Of a DNA stretch of 64,000 nucleotides, positions 36,834 to 44,763 are shown in pieces. The DNA is taken from positions 22,245 to 86,244 of the forward strand of contig NZ_BFFO01000008.1 in NCBI RefSeq assembly GCF_003116835.1. The letters are read 5' to 3'. How positions within the stretch are numbered: position 1 is the stretch's first letter; every line of letters begins with the position of its first letter. The notes beneath the pieces were generated by a model. That model ran no database searches. It worked only from the letters and a program-made list of their open reading frames with translations, and had not been told where the DNA came from. The stretch comes from Lactococcus termiticola (GTDB lineage: Bacteria; Bacillota; Bacilli; Lactobacillales; Streptococcaceae). The position numbers were made by a program, and so were the translations under genes.

Positions 36834-36860
36834 AAAAGCCAGGCTAGCCTGACTTTTTTA
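36834..36860 (-). terminator. Terminator after hisK-like gene
   Basis: On the minus strand AAGTCAGGC-TA-GCCTGGCTT with a T-run, overlapping the hisK-like stop. The mprF promoter (TGC-TATAAT at about 36815) lies just beyond. Confidence 0.75.
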
Positions 36861-37634
36861 GATTTCGCAAGGGCTGGCCTGGCCAGCTTCGTAGACCATC
36901 AGCTCATGGATGCCCTGGGCTTTCAGCCAGGGGATGAGCTCATCGTCAAAGTTGAGCCGGAAATGCTCGAGAAAGTGGCCGTCAGAGCCTAGCGTGAAGA
37001 GCTTGCCACCAAGTTCCTGATAAAGGCCAATAGCGTACTCGTAAGCCTCCTTGTGGCCATAGAGAATGATGGACTTGCTATTGACTTCAAAGGCCAGCTC
37101 TTGATCGATGACCTTCTGGAAAATCCGACGGAGCTGGCCCTCGTAAGGCTTGATGCGGCTGACAGGAAGCTCAAAAAGGCGGAGGCCGTAGTCCCAATGG
37201 GCAAAGACATTGGCAGGAACACGCTTGACGGCGTACTCCAGCTTGTCGAGGTATTCCTGGCAGATGGCATCAAAATCCATCTCAGCGACCTTGTCTTCGA
37301 GGTAGTCAAAGTCGTCATTGTGGTGGACCGAGAGGAGCTTGAGGTCGAAGTCCCATGGGGCAAGAATCTGCTGGATTTCTGCTTCTCTGGGCTGGTAGTA
37401 GCCGATTTCGATGCCTGAGAGCAGGCGGTCACCGTAGCTGGCCTTGAGATCATCAAGCATTTTGAAATAGGCCTTAAAATCAGGGATGTCGTCACGTCCG
37501 CCTGTGAGCGGGTTTGAGAGGTCAAAATGCTCAGTGGTCACGACTTTGCCTGGCCAGGCTTCGAGATAGGACTCAAAGTCGGCTTCGGAGTCGAAGGAGA
37601 AATGGGTGTGGAGGTGTTGGTCGTGGTAAGGCAT
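36858..37634 (-). CDS. PHP-domain histidinol-phosphatase (HisK type)
   Basis: A 258-residue PHP phosphoesterase. Metal ligands H7, H9 and H11 (QHLHTHFSFDS), the TTEHFDLSN segment, and SVHHNDDFDY, FAHWDYG and GSDGH match HisK-type histidinol phosphatase, which removes phosphate from L-histidinol phosphate in histidine synthesis. No other his genes are in the window, so the in vivo substrate is uncertain. The start is preceded by AAGGAG and by palindrome D. Confidence 0.8.
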   Translation of the reverse strand: MPYHDQHLHTHFSFDSEADFESYLEAWPGKVVTTEHFDLSNPLTGGRDDIPDFKAYFKMLDDLKASYGDRLLSGIEIGYYQPREAEIQQILAPWDFDLKLLSVHHNDDFDYLEDKVAEMDFDAICQEYLDKLEYAVKRVPANVFAHWDYGLRLFELPVSRIKPYEGQLRRIFQKVIDQELAFEVNSKSIILYGHKEAYEYAIGLYQELGGKLFTLGSDGHFLEHFRLNFDDELIPWLKAQGIHELMVYEAGQASPCEI

Positions 37635-37644
37635 GGGACTCCTT

Positions 37645-37668
37645 TTTACATAATTTTTATTTTGTAAA
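37645..37668 (-). promoter_or_regulatory. Palindromic operator-like site D, upstream of the hisK-like gene
   Basis: Read on the minus strand: TTTACAAA, 8-bp spacer, TATGTAAA, followed directly by AAGGAG and the start codon. Spacing and placement match sites A to C. Confidence 0.55.
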
Positions 37669-37676
37669 GAGCTAGG

Positions 37677-38156
37677 TTAGAAATTATTTATGAATTCAAG
37701 CAGTTGTTTTTTATTTTTGATAATGATTTGTTTTTCTGGAAATTCAACCTGAACATCATACTGATAAATCCATTTGAACATCTGAAATAACATCTTTAAG
37801 CTTGGTTTATAGCCTGATGTTTCAAGCTTCAATTTCTGCTTGATATAGCGCTTCAAAGCTCGGAAATAGAGTTTTGTCTTCGGAAAATCAAGGATGAGGA
37901 TGTAATCGGCTTCTTCTAGGGCCCTTGAGAATTTCTTTCTAGGCACGCCTTCTATAATCCAATCTTTATCTGTCAGAATTTGATTAAATAGCGGCTCAAA
38001 CTCATTAGCAGTCCGCTTTCGATTGCCCGTGAATGTGTCGGCTGCTGTATAAAGGATTGCATCACAATCGTAAGCTGCTATGCCTGATCGCTGTGATAGT
38101 TGATGGGATAGGTAAGATTTACCTGAGGCGGGGCAACCTGCTATGTAGAGCTTCAC
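37677..38156 (-). CDS. Adenylate-kinase-like P-loop protein
   Basis: A 159-residue protein with the P-loop GCPASGKS (7-14), DCDAILY and WIIEGVPRK, and a lid-like segment of basic helices. It resembles the small AAA/topology-modulation (FlaR-like) nucleotide kinases; the substrate is unknown. I place the start at GTG 38156, with AAGGAAAGG upstream and a strong TGC-TATAAT promoter at 38188-38193; an in-frame ATG further upstream overlaps that promoter. The sequence is more AT-rich than its neighbours. Confidence 0.72.
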   Translation of the reverse strand: MKLYIAGCPASGKSYLSHQLSQRSGIAAYDCDAILYTAADTFTGNRKRTANEFEPLFNQILTDKDWIIEGVPRKKFSRALEEADYILILDFPKTKLYFRALKRYIKQKLKLETSGYKPSLKMLFQMFKWIYQYDVQVEFPEKQIIIKNKKQLLEFINNF

Positions 38157-38235
38157 GTCTGGAGTCCTTTCCTTGCTTATGCTTTGAATTATAGCATAGT
38201 TCATTGTTTTCAGCGAGCATCTTCTAAAAAAGCAA

Positions 38236-38262
38236 CAAAAAAACAGCCGAAGCTGTCTTTTC
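38236..38262 (-). terminator. Intrinsic terminator after rplL
   Basis: On the minus strand AAGACAGC-TTCG-GCTGTTTTTTTG; UUCG tetraloop and T-run. Confidence 0.9.
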
Positions 38263-38275
38263 ATTTTTAACCGAA

Positions 38276-38647
38276 TTACTTAAGTGTAACTGATCCACCA
38301 GCTTCTTCGATCTTAGCTTTGATTTCTTCAGCTTCAGCTGTAGCAGCACCTTCTTTAAGAGGAGCTGGTGCACCGTCAACGAGTTCTTTAGCTTCTTTAA
38401 GACCAAGACCAGTGATTTCACGTACAACCTTGATAACTGCAACTTTCTTGTCGCCAGCTGATTCAAGGATAACGTCGAATGAGTCTTTAGCAGCACCAGC
38501 GTCGGCACCACCAGCAGCACCTGCTACAGCTACTGGAGCTGCTGCAGATACGTCAAATTTTTCTTCGATAGCTTTTACGAGCTCAGAGAGTTCGAGGATT
38601 GTTGCTGTTTCAAGTTCAGCAATAATGTTTTCAATGTTCAATGCCAT
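38276..38647 (-). CDS. rplL: Ribosomal protein L7/L12
   Basis: L12 forms the flexible ribosome stalk that recruits translation factors. The 123-residue protein has an N-terminal dimerisation helix ([17 protein letters not shown]), an Ala/Gly hinge (about 40-52) and the C-terminal factor-binding domain with [26 protein letters not shown] sequence (about 65-90). Strong codon bias. It follows rplJ in the usual order and ends at a UUCG terminator. Confidence 0.98.
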   Translation of the reverse strand: MALNIENIIAELETATILELSELVKAIEEKFDVSAAAPVAVAGAAGGADAGAAKDSFDVILESAGDKKVAVIKVVREITGLGLKEAKELVDGAPAPLKEGAATAEAEEIKAKIEEAGGSVTLK

Positions 38648-38728
38648 TTTGTTTTTCTCCTATTATGTTTTTTGCGTTTTAACTCGCCAGTCTAATGTGT
38701 TGCAACCCAATTGGTTGCCCAGCTAGCA

Positions 38729-39244
38729 TTAAGCAGCTGGTTCTTCTTCTTTTGCATCTGCAACCGCTTTGACAGCGTAAGCCACGTTGCGGACAGGTGC
38801 TTGAAGCACTGAAAGAAGCATAGACAAGAGTCCTTCGCGTGATGGCAGTGATGCAATCGCTGCGATTTCTTCTTGGCTTGATACTTTACCTTCAATGATA
38901 CCGGCTTTAACTTCGAGTTGGTCTGCTTCTTTAGCAAAGTCGCTCAAAATCTTAGCTGGGGCTACTGCATCTTCGTTTGAGAAAGCTACTGCTGAAGGGC
39001 CTACGAAATCAATACCGTCAAATCCAGCTTTTTCAGCTGCACGACGCAAGATTGAGTTCTTAACCACTTTGAATTCAACACCAGCTTCACGAAGTTGCTT
39101 ACGGAGTTTGGTGTCTTGTTCAACAGTCAAACCACGTGAGTCAGCGACAACGATAGATGCTGCGTCTTGGAATTTCTTCGTGTAGACATCAACCAATTCT
39201 GATTTCTTAGCAATCGTTGCTTCATTTACTTTGTAATCGCTCAT
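38729..39244 (-). CDS. rplJ: Ribosomal protein L10
   Basis: L10 is the base of the ribosome stalk; it binds 23S rRNA and L12 dimers. The 171-residue protein has the family core [20 protein letters not shown] and [14 protein letters not shown], and a C-terminal L12-binding helix. It heads the rplJ-rplL operon. GGAGGT precedes its ATG and a long leader RNA gives autogenous control. Confidence 0.98.
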   Translation of the reverse strand: MSDYKVNEATIAKKSELVDVYTKKFQDAASIVVADSRGLTVEQDTKLRKQLREAGVEFKVVKNSILRRAAEKAGFDGIDFVGPSAVAFSNEDAVAPAKILSDFAKEADQLEVKAGIIEGKVSSQEEIAAIASLPSREGLLSMLLSVLQAPVRNVAYAVKAVADAKEEEPAA

Positions 39245-39414
39245 TTTTTTACCTCCATTTTATTTTGTTCGCATTGATTTCCTATTTTGCAATAAAAAAT
39301 CTCCGCGACCAAAAGACACAGAGAGTTCAATCATTTCTAAGTTAGAAAGTTGTCCTCGGTAGGATGTTTACGGCTTTTAGCCCCCTACTGTCTTCGGTCA
39401 GTTCTTAACGAACT
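39245..39414 (-). ncRNA. L10 leader (ribosomal protein autoregulatory RNA)
   Basis: The roughly 170-nt leader begins after a TGC-TATAAT promoter (39421-39426) and carries the L10-leader core on the minus strand: GACCGAAGACAGTAGGGGGC, then CCGTAAACATCCTACCGAGG, closing the kink-turn stem. The L10(L12) complex binds it to shut off rplJL when in excess. Confidence 0.88.
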
Positions 39415-39467
39415 TTAACTATTATAGCATAGGATGATTTGCTTTGCAAGAGGGAGGGATGATTTTT

Positions 39468-39560
39468 TTAGGGCAATTCATAAAGCTGTTTTGTTAGGGG
39501 CAACTTTTCTTCATAAAGCCTTGTAGCATCAAAGTCTGGCTGTATCAAGCCAGTTCTTGG
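39468..39560 (-). pseudogene. Possible 3' remnant of an unidentified gene
   Basis: A 30-codon open stretch on the minus strand ends in protein-like sequence (DFDATRLYEEKLPLTKQLYE) before TAA, but an in-frame stop cuts it upstream. The DNA above it (39560-39650) holds GC-rich hairpins such as GACGA-GGG-TTCGTC. It may be the tail of a decayed gene. I cannot name the family, and chance is not excluded. Confidence 0.35.
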
Positions 39561-39741
39561 TCAGATAGGTATCACCCTAGTTTGCCCTGCCGACAGCTTC
39601 GACGAGGGTTCGTCAGGCATATTTCCCTCTCTTCTAAAGCGTAAATAAAAAAGCTATAATCAGTCGTCTTGCCAGATGACAAGATTTACTTAATTATAAC
39701 TTATTCATAACCGCAATTCAAATTACCTGCAGCATCTAGAC

Positions 39742-41520
39742 TTAGTCGCCGACACTGTCACCCAAGCTTGGGCTCAGGCTAAAGAGGAGGCGGAGGCGGT
39801 TGGCATAGGTCGGATGCATCTCATAGGTGATGAGCTGGCTCTTGAGCTTGTCCAGATTGTCAGTAATGATACCGTCGACCCCGTTGAACATCATCTCCTC
39901 CATGACACCAGGCTCATTGACCGTCCAGGCAAAGACCTTCTTGTTTTGGCCATGGGCGGTGTTGACAAAGGATGAATCGAGCGTGGTCGCTTCCATAGTG
40001 TAGGCGTTTGCCACGGTCTGTGGGAAGATGGCGTTGAAGGGCAGAATAAAGCTGACGGTCAGCTTAGGATTAAGCTTGTGGAGTTTTTCGATGACCTTAT
40101 AGTCCAGCGAGTGAATCATGTCGCCATTTTTGATGATGGCTTCACCGTATTTGGCATTGAAAATTTTAACAAGGTCTGAGCTATCGTAAGGCGTGGTCTT
40201 GATTTCGATGAGGAGCTTCTGATGGACTTCTTGTGCTGACTTGAAATAGTCATCAAAGCTGGCAACAGGAGCAGACTTGCCATTTTCATGGGCGGTCAGC
40301 TTCTTGAGCTCGGCTAAGGTCATGTCCTGTGGTTTTTTATCAACACCGGTCAGTGCCTTGAGGTTAGCATCGTGCATGACGACAAACTGATGGTCTTTAC
40401 TTTCTTGAATGTCCATCTCGACGTAGTCAGGCTTGTGTTTATTGGTCGCAAGCATGGCAGGAATCGTGTTTTGCACACCGTTTTCTTCGTCGACACCCCT
40501 GTGGCTGATGGTCTGGATGTTTTTCTTGTCGGTCGCACCCAGCATATAGTAGGTATTTGAGCCAACAAAGAGGAGGGCAATCAGGCTGAGCAGAATAATC
40601 CCGCCCCGTTTGAGTGACATCTTCGAGTTGGCATTCGCCACAGGTTCGTGCCCCAGCTCCTTCAAGAGGAAGCTAAAGAGCATGATTGAGACAAAGATAG
40701 AGGAAAGCTGGGCCAGAAGCTCCATGATGGTCATGAAGATAATCGCTGTGGTCAACGCAAAGCCATTCGGAGCCTTATCAGCCAGGATTTGCAGGCCCCA
40801 GAGGCCATAGTTAATCAGGTCGGTCACAGCATAGACAACTATCCAAATGACGCCAATGCTAAAGACATAACGCCAGAAGGTCCGCCATGCGCCGGTACGC
40901 TTCCAGCTTTCCTTGAGGGCTTCCCGCACGGGTTGTTTCTCAACAATGGTCAGTGGCAGTGTTAAAAGGAGACGATAGCCGATAAAGAGGATGACCGCCA
41001 TAATAGCCAGCAAGAGCAGGCTGTTCTGCCACTTAGCCAAAAAGAACTCGAGGGTAAAGACAGGAATCTTGACCTTAGCGAGCAAGGGTGATGAAAAGAC
41101 ATAAGAGCCAAAGGGAAGGATGATGACAAAGTAAAGCAGAAAGAACAAGAGGGTCCTGAAACTGACCAATTTCAGCCGGACAGCTGTCTCATGGAAAATC
41201 TTTCTGAATGAGCCTTCTCCTTTTTGAATCATCAGGACACCCACCATCTGAAAGACAAATTGGACATAGACCAAAAAGATGATGACCAAAAGCAGGATGA
41301 TCAGGGCGATAAAACCAAGCAGATGCTGGCCGATGATACTGCCCAGGTTATTAAATGAGATATAAGGAATCCCGCCTAGCCGCATGAGCCAGGCCGCAAG
41401 GGCGTGGAAAATCGGCACAATAATATAAGTGATGGAAAAATAAACCCCAAGAAAGAGGCTCATATAGGCGAGCCAGTTCTTACGAAACTCCTTGGCGTAA
41501 GATTTGAAAAACGAAAACAT
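39742..41520 (-). CDS. Membrane-anchored glycerophosphodiester phosphodiesterase
   Basis: 592 residues. The first half (about 1-330) is a GDPD-associated membrane domain with about seven helices. The second half is a GDPD TIM barrel with SHRGVDEENGVQNT and EMDIQESKDHQFVVMHD (the His, Glu, Asp and His of the active site), LIEIKTTPYD and a C-terminal FAWTVNEP. It hydrolyses glycerophosphodiesters to glycerol-3-phosphate, or may act on lipoteichoic-acid-related substrates outside the cell. TTAGGAGAAGCA precedes its ATG. Confidence 0.9.
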   Translation of the reverse strand: MFSFFKSYAKEFRKNWLAYMSLFLGVYFSITYIIVPIFHALAAWLMRLGGIPYISFNNLGSIIGQHLLGFIALIILLLVIIFLVYVQFVFQMVGVLMIQKGEGSFRKIFHETAVRLKLVSFRTLLFFLLYFVIILPFGSYVFSSPLLAKVKIPVFTLEFFLAKWQNSLLLLAIMAVILFIGYRLLLTLPLTIVEKQPVREALKESWKRTGAWRTFWRYVFSIGVIWIVVYAVTDLINYGLWGLQILADKAPNGFALTTAIIFMTIMELLAQLSSIFVSIMLFSFLLKELGHEPVANANSKMSLKRGGIILLSLIALLFVGSNTYYMLGATDKKNIQTISHRGVDEENGVQNTIPAMLATNKHKPDYVEMDIQESKDHQFVVMHDANLKALTGVDKKPQDMTLAELKKLTAHENGKSAPVASFDDYFKSAQEVHQKLLIEIKTTPYDSSDLVKIFNAKYGEAIIKNGDMIHSLDYKVIEKLHKLNPKLTVSFILPFNAIFPQTVANAYTMEATTLDSSFVNTAHGQNKKVFAWTVNEPGVMEEMMFNGVDGIITDNLDKLKSQLITYEMHPTYANRLRLLFSLSPSLGDSVGD

Positions 41521-41558
41521 TGCTTCTCCTAAAAATAAATAATTTCAGTAAAACTTGA

Positions 41559-42578
41559 CTAGAGCTTTACAATCCAGCCTTCTGGGGCTGGAATATCCCC
41601 AAACTGAATACCGACCAGCTCGTCATAGAGCTTGCGAGTGATAGGGCCGACCTCAGTCTCAGAATAAAAGACATGGTGGTTGTCACCGTCATCAATGGCA
41701 CCAATCGGTGAAATAACGGCCGCCGTCCCACAGGCACCAGCCTCGACAAAGCGGTCGAGCTGGTCAACAAAGACATCGCCTTCGATGGCCTTCATGCCCA
41801 GGCGTTCTTCAGCCAGCTGTAAGAGGGAATACTTGGTAATTGAGGGCAAAATAGAGGGGCTGAGCGGGGTTACAAATTCATTGTCTTTGCTAATTCCAAA
41901 GAAATTGGCCGCACCGACCTCTTCTATCTTGGTGTGGGTCGCAGGGTCCAGGTAGATAACATCAGAATAGCCGGCCGCATGGGCCTTCTGGCCGGGCTCA
42001 AGCGAGGCAGCGTAGTTGCCGCCGACCTTGGCAGCACCTGTCCCATGAGGAGCGGCTCGATCATAGTCACGAGAGACCAGGAAGTTGCTCGGAGCAAGAC
42101 CGCCTTTAAAATAACTCCCGACCGGCATGGCAAAGACAGTAAAGATGTACTCTTGAGCCGGCTTGACACCGATGATGTCGCCGACACCGATAAGGAGCGG
42201 ACGAAGATAAAGTGTCGCACCGGTACCATAAGGTGGGACATAGTCTTCATTGGCCTTGACGACCTGCTTGACCGCATCGATAAACATCTCAGTCGGCACT
42301 TCTGCCATCCGGAGGCGACGGGCGGTCTTTTGCAGGCGTTCTGCATTTTGGTCAGGTCTGAAAAGCTGGATGTCGCCCGACTTGGTCCGGTAGGCCTTGA
42401 GGCCTTCAAAGCCCTGTTGGCCATAATGAAGGGCAGGCGAGCTCTCAGAAATCTGGAGACGATTGTCACTTGTAAGTTGGCCAACCTCCCATTCCCCGTT
42501 CTTAAAATGAGCAATGTATCGGTAAGGCAAATCACGGTAGGCAAAACCCAGGTTTGCCCAGTCTAAATCAATGGTCAT
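41559..42578 (-). CDS. ilvE: Branched-chain amino acid aminotransferase
   Basis: A fold-type IV PLP enzyme of 339 residues that transaminates Leu, Ile and Val. The Lys in AAKVGGNYAASL binds PLP; HYGQQGFEGLKAYR and EEVGAANFFGI are family motifs. I use the start MTIDLD at 42578, which has GAGGGAG at a good distance; two upstream ATGs are too close to it or lack one. A TATAAT at about 42613 serves as promoter. No other branched-chain pathway genes are nearby. Confidence 0.93.
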   Translation of the reverse strand: MTIDLDWANLGFAYRDLPYRYIAHFKNGEWEVGQLTSDNRLQISESSPALHYGQQGFEGLKAYRTKSGDIQLFRPDQNAERLQKTARRLRMAEVPTEMFIDAVKQVVKANEDYVPPYGTGATLYLRPLLIGVGDIIGVKPAQEYIFTVFAMPVGSYFKGGLAPSNFLVSRDYDRAAPHGTGAAKVGGNYAASLEPGQKAHAAGYSDVIYLDPATHTKIEEVGAANFFGISKDNEFVTPLSPSILPSITKYSLLQLAEERLGMKAIEGDVFVDQLDRFVEAGACGTAAVISPIGAIDDGDNHHVFYSETEVGPITRKLYDELVGIQFGDIPAPEGWIVKL

Positions 42579-42679
42579 CAGCATTCTCCCTCTATTTTTG
42601 ATATAATTATCATTATAGTGCATTTCCAGCCTAATAGCAACTTGGGCTGGCATTGTAAGAAAAACTTAGAAGGAAGCCT

Positions 42680-43426
42680 ATGTCATTCACGAACATTAAT
42701 TGGGAGAACATCTGGGCGATGATTTTAGACAAGGCCATCGCCTTTGTCATCGTCAGCCTCCTCTTCTTCATCGTCTACAAGCTCTGCAACAGCATCGTCA
42801 AACGGCTGTTTAAGCAGTATCTGGCCAAGTCGAGTGAGGACAATCAGCGGATTGTTACGCTGTCCAAGATGACCCGGAGTGGCCTGCATTATCTGACCAT
42901 CATCCTCTACGTCTACACCGTCCTCTACATCTTTGGGATTCCCGTTGGCTCTATCTTGACCGGAGCTGGCCTCTTTGGAGCGGCTCTGGCCTTTTCTGCC
43001 CGTGATTTAGTTGCGGATTTGATTAATGGCTTTTTCTTAATAGTCGAGCATCAGGTCAATGTCGGCGACCGAGTCGCCTTTAGCAATCTCAATATCGAAG
43101 GCGAGGTCAAACTGGTCGGCATCCGAATGATTACGCTGACTGCCGATGACGGCTCGACCGTCTTTGTACCCAATCGTAATGTCATTGCCCTGCAAAATTT
43201 TTCGCGGGGCAAGCGGACGGTCCATCTGGATGTGCCGGTGAATGCTGAGACATTGAACGCCGTCAAGGCCAAGGTCATCGCTATCGATGAAGCTTATGAG
43301 GCGGTCAGCTATGTCGGCATTATCACGGTCGAGGAAAATCTTTTTATCAGGTCGGATTTAACAGCTGAAGCCAGTAATCTGGCGACGCTTAAGCGGCAGA
43401 TCATGGATGAATATTTTGAAGCATAA
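42680..43426 (+). CDS. MscS-family mechanosensitive channel
   Basis: A compact 248-residue channel with N-terminal helices (about 15-35 and 65-90), the pore helix region with TGAGLFGAALAFSARDLVAD (Gly/Ala-rich, as in MscS TM3) and the cytosolic beta domain. It opens under membrane tension to release solutes. AGAAGGAAG precedes ATG 42680. It diverges from ilvE and ends at a GCGGTTC / GAACTGC terminator. Confidence 0.9.
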   Translation: MSFTNINWENIWAMILDKAIAFVIVSLLFFIVYKLCNSIVKRLFKQYLAKSSEDNQRIVTLSKMTRSGLHYLTIILYVYTVLYIFGIPVGSILTGAGLFGAALAFSARDLVADLINGFFLIVEHQVNVGDRVAFSNLNIEGEVKLVGIRMITLTADDGSTVFVPNRNVIALQNFSRGKRTVHLDVPVNAETLNAVKAKVIAIDEAYEAVSYVGIITVEENLFIRSDLTAEASNLATLKRQIMDEYFEA

Positions 43427-43427
43427 G

Positions 43428-43457
43428 GCGGTTCAACTGACAAGAACTGCTTTTTTT
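43428..43457 (+). terminator. Intrinsic terminator after the MscS gene
   Basis: GCGGTTC-N9-GAACTGC (one G-T pair) with seven T residues. Confidence 0.78.
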
Positions 43458-43494
43458 GTTACATTGGTATAAAGTAAAATAGAAAGAATTTCTC

Positions 43495-43929
43495 ATGGAA
43501 CAATCAAAACTCCTTTCTCCTTCTGCCATCTTCCTTTTAGGTATTAACTCTATTATAGGCTCTGGCATTTTTCTCTTATCTGGTAAGATCTATCAAGAGG
43601 CCGGCACAAAGAGTCTCCTGGCCATTCTTTTGGCGGGCCTGTCTATCTTTGTCATTGCTTTTGCCTATGCCAATATGAGCAAGCTTTATCCTGAAAATGG
43701 TGGTGCCTTTATTTATGCGAAAAAGAGCTTTGGCCGCTTTCCTGGCTTTATCGTAGGGATGCTCACCTGGCTCTTGGGGGTGGTGACAGTAGCCACAGAG
43801 GTTTCAGCCTTATTGACAGCGATTGAGATGATTTCACCACATCTTAATAAGACTTTTATCGGCCTTGCGATTATCCTCTTCTTAGGCATTATCAGTATCT
43901 TTGGAAGTGCAATTATTTCATTACTTTAA
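43495..43929 (+). pseudogene. 5' fragment of an APC-superfamily amino acid permease
   Basis: 144 residues match the start of amino acid permeases (SPSAIFLLGINSIIGSGIFL with the unwound-helix GSGIF motif, then four helices). Full proteins have about 430-480 residues and 12 helices, so two thirds are missing. The frame ends (ISLL stop) right where foreign DNA with an integrase tail begins. It looks cut by an insertion or deletion. A transport function for this stub is unlikely. Confidence 0.8.
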
Positions 43930-43944
43930 AAGCTATACATTTTT

Positions 43945-44034
43945 GACGGTTAACCGTCTGGTCTGTTGCTATGACTGACTCTGAGTGATGACTACATTTT
44001 ATAAAAACCTCAATGTAGTCAAAAATGTAGTCAT
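43945..44034. repeat. Palindrome and integrase-end inverted repeats
   Basis: A 14-bp perfect palindrome GACGGTTAACCGTC (43945-43958) is followed by ATGACTACATTTT (43988-44000) and its inverted copy AAAATGTAGTCAT (44022-44034), with a third partial unit ATGTAGTC between. The last copy contains the integrase stop. Such TGACTACA units just after a phage or ICE integrase gene may be integrase arm sites near an attachment site. Confidence 0.5.
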
Positions 44035-44405
44035 GCTGATAATTCATTTAATTTTTCAAGAATTAGCCCAACTGCTTCGGCTTTTTTCTTCGGTGCTAAA
44101 TGGGAATATAAATCCATAGTTGTACTGATAGATTTGTGTCCCATACGAACTTGAATCTCTTTCCAATTTGCTCCTTGATTGAGCAATATAGATGCGTGTG
44201 TGTGGCGAAAAATGTGGAAGCCATATTCAGGTAACCCAGAAGCTCGAAGTCGTTTAATTAGCGTTGTACGCTCATTCCTATCACACATAAACTCTCCTGA
44301 GATAGTTGGGAAAACTAACTTTGATTCTGGAAATCCATGTTTCTTGAAATAATCGTTCATGTAATTGTGCCATTCAATTAAACGTTCAATGATTTCAGGA
44401 GTCAT
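44031..44405 (-). pseudogene. 3' fragment of a phage/ICE tyrosine integrase
   Basis: The 124-residue tail has the catalytic HIFRHTHASILL (HxxR), RMGHKSISTTMDLYSHL (GH and the Tyr nucleophile). The N-terminal DNA-binding domains and first catalytic Arg are absent, because an ISL3 transposase tail abuts it at about 44408. It is probably inactive and marks a former prophage or integrative element. Confidence 0.85.
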
Positions 44406-44410
44406 TTGGC

Positions 44411-44583
44411 TGTCTTGAGGGGATGAATAATAAGATTAAAGCTTTGAAACGTGCGGCGTTTGGTTTCAGGACTTTTAGAAACTTTAGGAAACGGGTATTC
44501 CTTATGAACATATAAAAAAATAGGCAACCGAGGTTACCTATTATCTTTGAGATTTTAAATCCCACACGATTTGACAAAGAGCC
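44411..44583 (+). mobile_element. ISL3-family insertion sequence remnant (3' end)
   Basis: Codons 44411-44515 read CLEGMNNKIKALKRAAFGF, then R/F-rich sequence ending FLMNI-stop, the typical C-terminus of ISL3 transposases. A short hairpin AATAGG-C-AACC-GA-GGTT-A-CCTATT follows. Then comes a 24-bp terminal repeat (44560-44583) that, read on the minus strand, begins GGCTCTTTGTCAAATCGTGT. The 5' part is gone. The end closely matches the ISL3 end at 63874. Confidence 0.82.
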
Positions 44584-44639
44584 ACTTTCTCTTGTCCGTG
44601 GTGGATAGTAGCGGCTAAAATCTCTGCTGGATTCATCAT
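44584..44639 (-). pseudogene. 5' fragment of a probable formate/nitrite channel gene
   Basis: Directly outside the IS terminal repeat, the minus strand has TAGGAGT, then ATG ATG and 18 codons reading MMNPAEILAATIHHGQEK. This resembles the N-terminus of FocA/NirC-family channels (xxPxEIxxAxIxxGxxKV). The frame is cut by the IS end. The match is short, so the family is tentative. Confidence 0.5.
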
Positions 44640-44735
44640 TCGAAAAATACTCCTAAAGTAAGATAATATAATGTCGTAAAAATAACAACTCGTTTATTTT
44701 ATCACAAAAAAGTAAAAAAGTCAGAAAGGCAATAA

Positions 44736-44763
44736 AAAAAGCTATCAAAAATAGCTTTTTTCT
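44736..44763 (-). terminator. Terminator after the ABC permease gene
   Basis: AAAAAGCTAT-CAAAA-ATAGCTTTTT; on the minus strand it ends in a T-run. Confidence 0.8.
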
